NCBI GenBank assembly: GCA_937864975.1
Contig: CALMDI010000036.1
Span: 1-6,979 of the forward strand
Reading direction: 5' to 3'
Length of the DNA stretch: 6,979 bases
From: an uncultured Chloroflexota bacterium
GTDB lineage: Bacteria; Chloroflexota; Anaerolineae; Aggregatilineales; Phototrophicaceae
Positions 5,273 through 6,979 of the stretch are shown here, in pieces. Position numbers and translations under genes: made by a program. A model generated the notes under the pieces. It had not been told where the DNA came from. It worked only from the letters and a program-made list of their open reading frames with translations, and did no database searches. Every line of letters begins with the position of its first letter. The stretch's first letter is position 1.

Positions 5273-6507
5273 ATGCAGGCGAAGGTTCAACAGAGAAAAT
5301 GGATCGGACTGCTTCTGATTATTGGGCTGCTGCTGATCGCGGGCGGCGTATCGGCGCAGGACGAGCGCACGGTCATCACGTTCTGGAATGGCTTCACCGG
5401 TCCCGACCGTCCCGCCGTCGAAGCGCTGGTGCAGCAGTTTAACGAAAGCCAGGATGAGATCACCGTCGAAATGACGATCTCGCCCTGGGACAGCCTGTAC
5501 ACGACGCTGCTCAGCTCGTTCTCGTCGGGCGAAGGTCCCGACCTGATCGGCGTGAACTTCAATTACGTGCCCGTGTATGCGTCGAGCGGCTTTGTCGCCG
5601 ACTTGTCGGAGTACGTGGGCGAGGGGAATCTCGACCCCGCGCTGTGGCCCGAATCGCTCAATCAACTGCTTCAGTTCGAGGGCAAGACTTATGCGGTGCC
5701 GATGAACTTCGCGACGCTGCTGCTGTACTACAACCGCGACCTGTTTGAAGCCGCGGGTCTCGACCCCGACAATCCACCGACGGACTGGGAAGGCTGGATC
5801 GAGGCAATCCGCGCGATCACCGACGAGGACACCTACGGGATCGCCATTGGCGAGCGCCAGACAATTCCGAACAGGCCCATCCTGATCTGGGGCGCGGGCG
5901 GCGACGTGGTGGTGGATGGCGAGTCGGGGCTGGCAAGCCCTGAGACGCTCGAAGCCCTCGAAACGTGGGGCGCTCTGGTGCGCGACGAAGCCGTCAGCCC
6001 GTTCGGGTTAACCGGCGCGGAAGCCGACCAGCTTTTCCAGAGCGGTCGCGCGGCGATGGGCGTGACGGGTCCGTGGATGGTCAACGGGTTCCTGGAAGCG
6101 GGCGTGAATTTTGACGTCGCGCCGATTCCGGCGGGTCCGGGCGGTCCGGTGACGCTGGCGGACTCGGTCGTGTTTATGGTCAATGAGGCGAGCGAGAACA
6201 AGGACGCGGCGGTGCAGTTCATCGACTTCTGGAACTCGCGCGAGTCGCAGCTTTTCTGGTCGCAGCAGACGGGTTTCCCGCCCGCGCGCCTTGACCTGTC
6301 GGAAGACCCTGAACTGTTCGAAGCAAACGAGTGGGCGGCAAAGTTTGCGTCCGTAGTTCCGTTTGCGCGCTTCTACCTGGGCGGGCAGCCGAACTACGTT
6401 CAGATCGACACGGACATCTTCGTGCCCATGATCCAGAACATCACGCAGGGCATGATGAGCGCGGCAGACGCGGCAGCGCAGGCAGACGCCGCGGTCGAGG
6501 GCGCCGT
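5273..6507 (+). CDS. Second extracellular sugar-binding protein, cut at a chimeric junction near its C-terminus
   Basis: About 410 residues of a Sec-exported SBP_bac_1-type protein are present. The signal peptide has a basic start (QRKW), a Leu/Ile core at 11-24 and likely cleavage after VSA at 28, with no lipobox. Family features follow: ITFWNGFTGPDRPAVEALV, a FNESQDEITVEM segment, GPDLIGVNFNYVPVYASSG, YAVPMNFATLLLYYNRDLFE (about 141-160), QSGRAAMGVTGPWMVNGF and a C-terminal helix at NITQGMMSAADAAAQADAAV. It differs clearly from the first binding protein, so it is not a recent duplicate. It is divergent from the regulator operon and is probably the first gene of a second transporter unit. 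The frame stays open to 6931, but residues after about 410 are the antisense of a sirtuin gene and should not be read as protein. Probably only a few genuine C-terminal residues are missing. Confidence 0.9.
6473..6507. other. Junction between two unrelated sequences (probable assembly chimera)
   Basis: Left of this interval the plus strand encodes a sugar-binding protein; right of it the minus strand encodes a sirtuin. Within it the bases fit both: plus-strand AAQADAAVEG suits the end of the binding protein, and minus-strand GALDRGVCLRC suits the first zinc Cys pair of a sirtuin. GC content jumps across it, from 55% in 6301-6360 to 77% in 6601-6660. No transposase, tRNA or inverted-repeat end is visible. 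A shared stretch of about 30 bases is what a false overlap during assembly would leave; a real recombination at microhomology is less likely. Confidence 0.75.
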
Positions 6508-6862
6508 GCACCTCGATCACGCTGGCGCTGCCGGCGCGCGAGTGCAGGCGGTCGATGTTCTGGGTGATGAGCGCGCGCAGCACGCCGGCGGCCTCCATCG
6601 CCGCGAGGGCGGCGTGGGCCGGATTCGGGTCGACCCCGCTCAGCATGTCGATGCGCGGGCGGTGGAAGCTCCAGAAGCGCGACGGGTCGGAGAGGAAGGT
6701 CGCCATCGAGGCGACCTCCATCGGGTCACCGCGCTCCCACAGGCCGCCGGCCGAGCGGAAGTCCGGGATGCCGCTCTCGGTGGACACCCCGGCGCCGGTC
6801 AGCGCGACGGCGTGCTCGGCCCCGCGCAGCAGCTCCGCCAGGCCGCGGGGGGTCTGCGCCAT
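6473..6862 (-). CDS. NAD-dependent protein deacetylase (sirtuin), C-terminally truncated at junction
   Basis: About 130 N-terminal residues of a Sir2-family protein, which is normally near 240-250 residues. Diagnostic motifs are intact: ALTGAGVSTESGIPDFRS (20-37, NAD binding), GLWERGDP (40-47), a FWSFHRPR segment (63-70), ITQNIDRLHSRAG (99-111) and VIEVHG (115-120) with catalytic H119. The first zinc pair C127-x2-C130 follows, and there the identity ends. The frame remains open to 6008, but those residues are the antisense of the binding-protein gene; the second Cys pair and the rest of the Rossmann fold are absent. The ATG at 6862 has only a weak ribosome site. High GC, and a divergent RNase PH gene 26 bp away, suggest an actinobacterial housekeeping region and not the transporter host. 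In its own genome the gene is probably whole. Confidence 0.85.
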
Positions 6863-6888
6863 CCGGGGCGGCCTACTAAGCTGCCGGG

Positions 6889-6979
6889 GTGCGGGCCGAC
6901 GGACGAACGCCGGGTGATCTGCGGCCCGTGACCATCGACGCCGGCTTCGTCGCGACGGCCGACGGCAGCGCCCTCATCT
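6889..6979 (+). CDS. rph: Ribonuclease PH, N-terminal fragment (runs off right edge)
   Basis: Thirty codons are visible from a GTG at 6889. The translation starts MRADGRTPGDLRPVTIDAGF and continues VATADGSALI. It matches the invariant N-terminus of RNase PH: R-x-D/A-G-R, then LRPVTI, then the A-x-GS-ALI strand that precedes the conserved GDT-V segment just past the window. RNase PH is a phosphate-dependent 3' exoribonuclease that trims tRNA precursors. No good ribosome site precedes the GTG. A TACTAA ten bases upstream (6874-6879) could be a poor -10 of a nearly leaderless transcript, common in actinobacteria; this is speculative. The short fragment limits certainty, but the motif spacing is very characteristic. 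Confidence 0.8.
   Translation, partial: MRADGRTPGDLRPVTIDAGFVATADGSALI

Noticed and set aside
6008..6472. Minus-strand extension of the sirtuin to 284 residues
   Set aside because: It is the antisense of the binding-protein gene. The expected second zinc Cys pair and the C-terminal Rossmann motifs are missing.
6440..6540. Mobile-element boundary or attachment site at the composition break
   Set aside because: No integrase, transposase, terminal inverted repeat, target duplication or tRNA is visible near the junction.
6508..6931. Plus-strand extension of the second binding protein into an Arg/Ala/Gly-rich 140-residue tail
   Set aside because: It is the exact antisense of the sirtuin coding sequence, has no family resemblance, and begins at the composition break.
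1..6979. CRISPR array, tRNA, rRNA or known riboswitch
   Set aside because: No regularly spaced repeats, cloverleaf-like segments or recognisable riboswitch cores were seen on either strand by eye.

Overview
The window appears to join two unrelated pieces of genome. Bases 1 to about 6,500 form a coherent carbohydrate-uptake locus. Its base composition is moderate to high GC (60% in a hand count of 5461-5520, 55% in 6301-6360). The genes look like those of a heterotrophic Chloroflexota bacterium, for example Anaerolineae-like. That assignment rests on gene style only: binding proteins with Sec signals ending in AQ and no lipobox, an ArsR-type regulator with a large sensor domain beside a sugar transporter, and CTCCC/GGGAG intergenic palindromes. 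Bases from about 6,500 to 6,979 are much richer in GC (77% in 6601-6660 and in 6721-6780). They carry two ordinary housekeeping genes, a sirtuin and RNase PH, of an actinobacterial flavour.

Layout of the left part. A minus-strand operon reads, from its promoter near 5187 leftward: ArsR-type regulator (5005-4034), secreted sugar-binding protein (3941-2553), two tandem RNA hairpins (2537-2433), MalF-type permease with an enlarged external loop (2350-1184), MalG-type permease (1172-282), and the start of a secreted glycoside-hydrolase-like protein (281 to beyond the left edge). Gaps after the hairpin region are short (11 bp and 0 bp), so the permeases and the hydrolase are probably translationally linked. 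No ATPase gene is present. This is common for such clusters, which share a MsmK/UgpC-type ATPase encoded elsewhere.

A second sugar-binding protein starts at 5273 on the plus strand, divergent from the operon. The 267-bp intergenic region holds a near-consensus minus-strand promoter and candidate operator repeats. The second binding protein is probably the first gene of a second transporter operon, but its downstream genes are missing because the sequence switches identity at its very C-terminus.

The switch lies at about 6473-6507. There the plus-strand binding protein runs tail-to-tail into a minus-strand sirtuin cut off after its first zinc-binding Cys pair. Each open frame continues a long way into the antisense of the other gene, which makes two chimeric ORFs. 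The most economical explanation is a chimeric assembly or contig join rather than a new gene fusion. Right of the junction, the sirtuin start and a GTG-started RNase PH fragment diverge from a 26-bp gap.

Working model for the left part: the secreted hydrolase cuts a polysaccharide, the binding proteins capture the oligosaccharides, the permease pair imports them, and the ArsR-type protein senses a related ligand and controls both divergent units. The substrate is not determined by the sequence. I do not see a clearly new biological system here.
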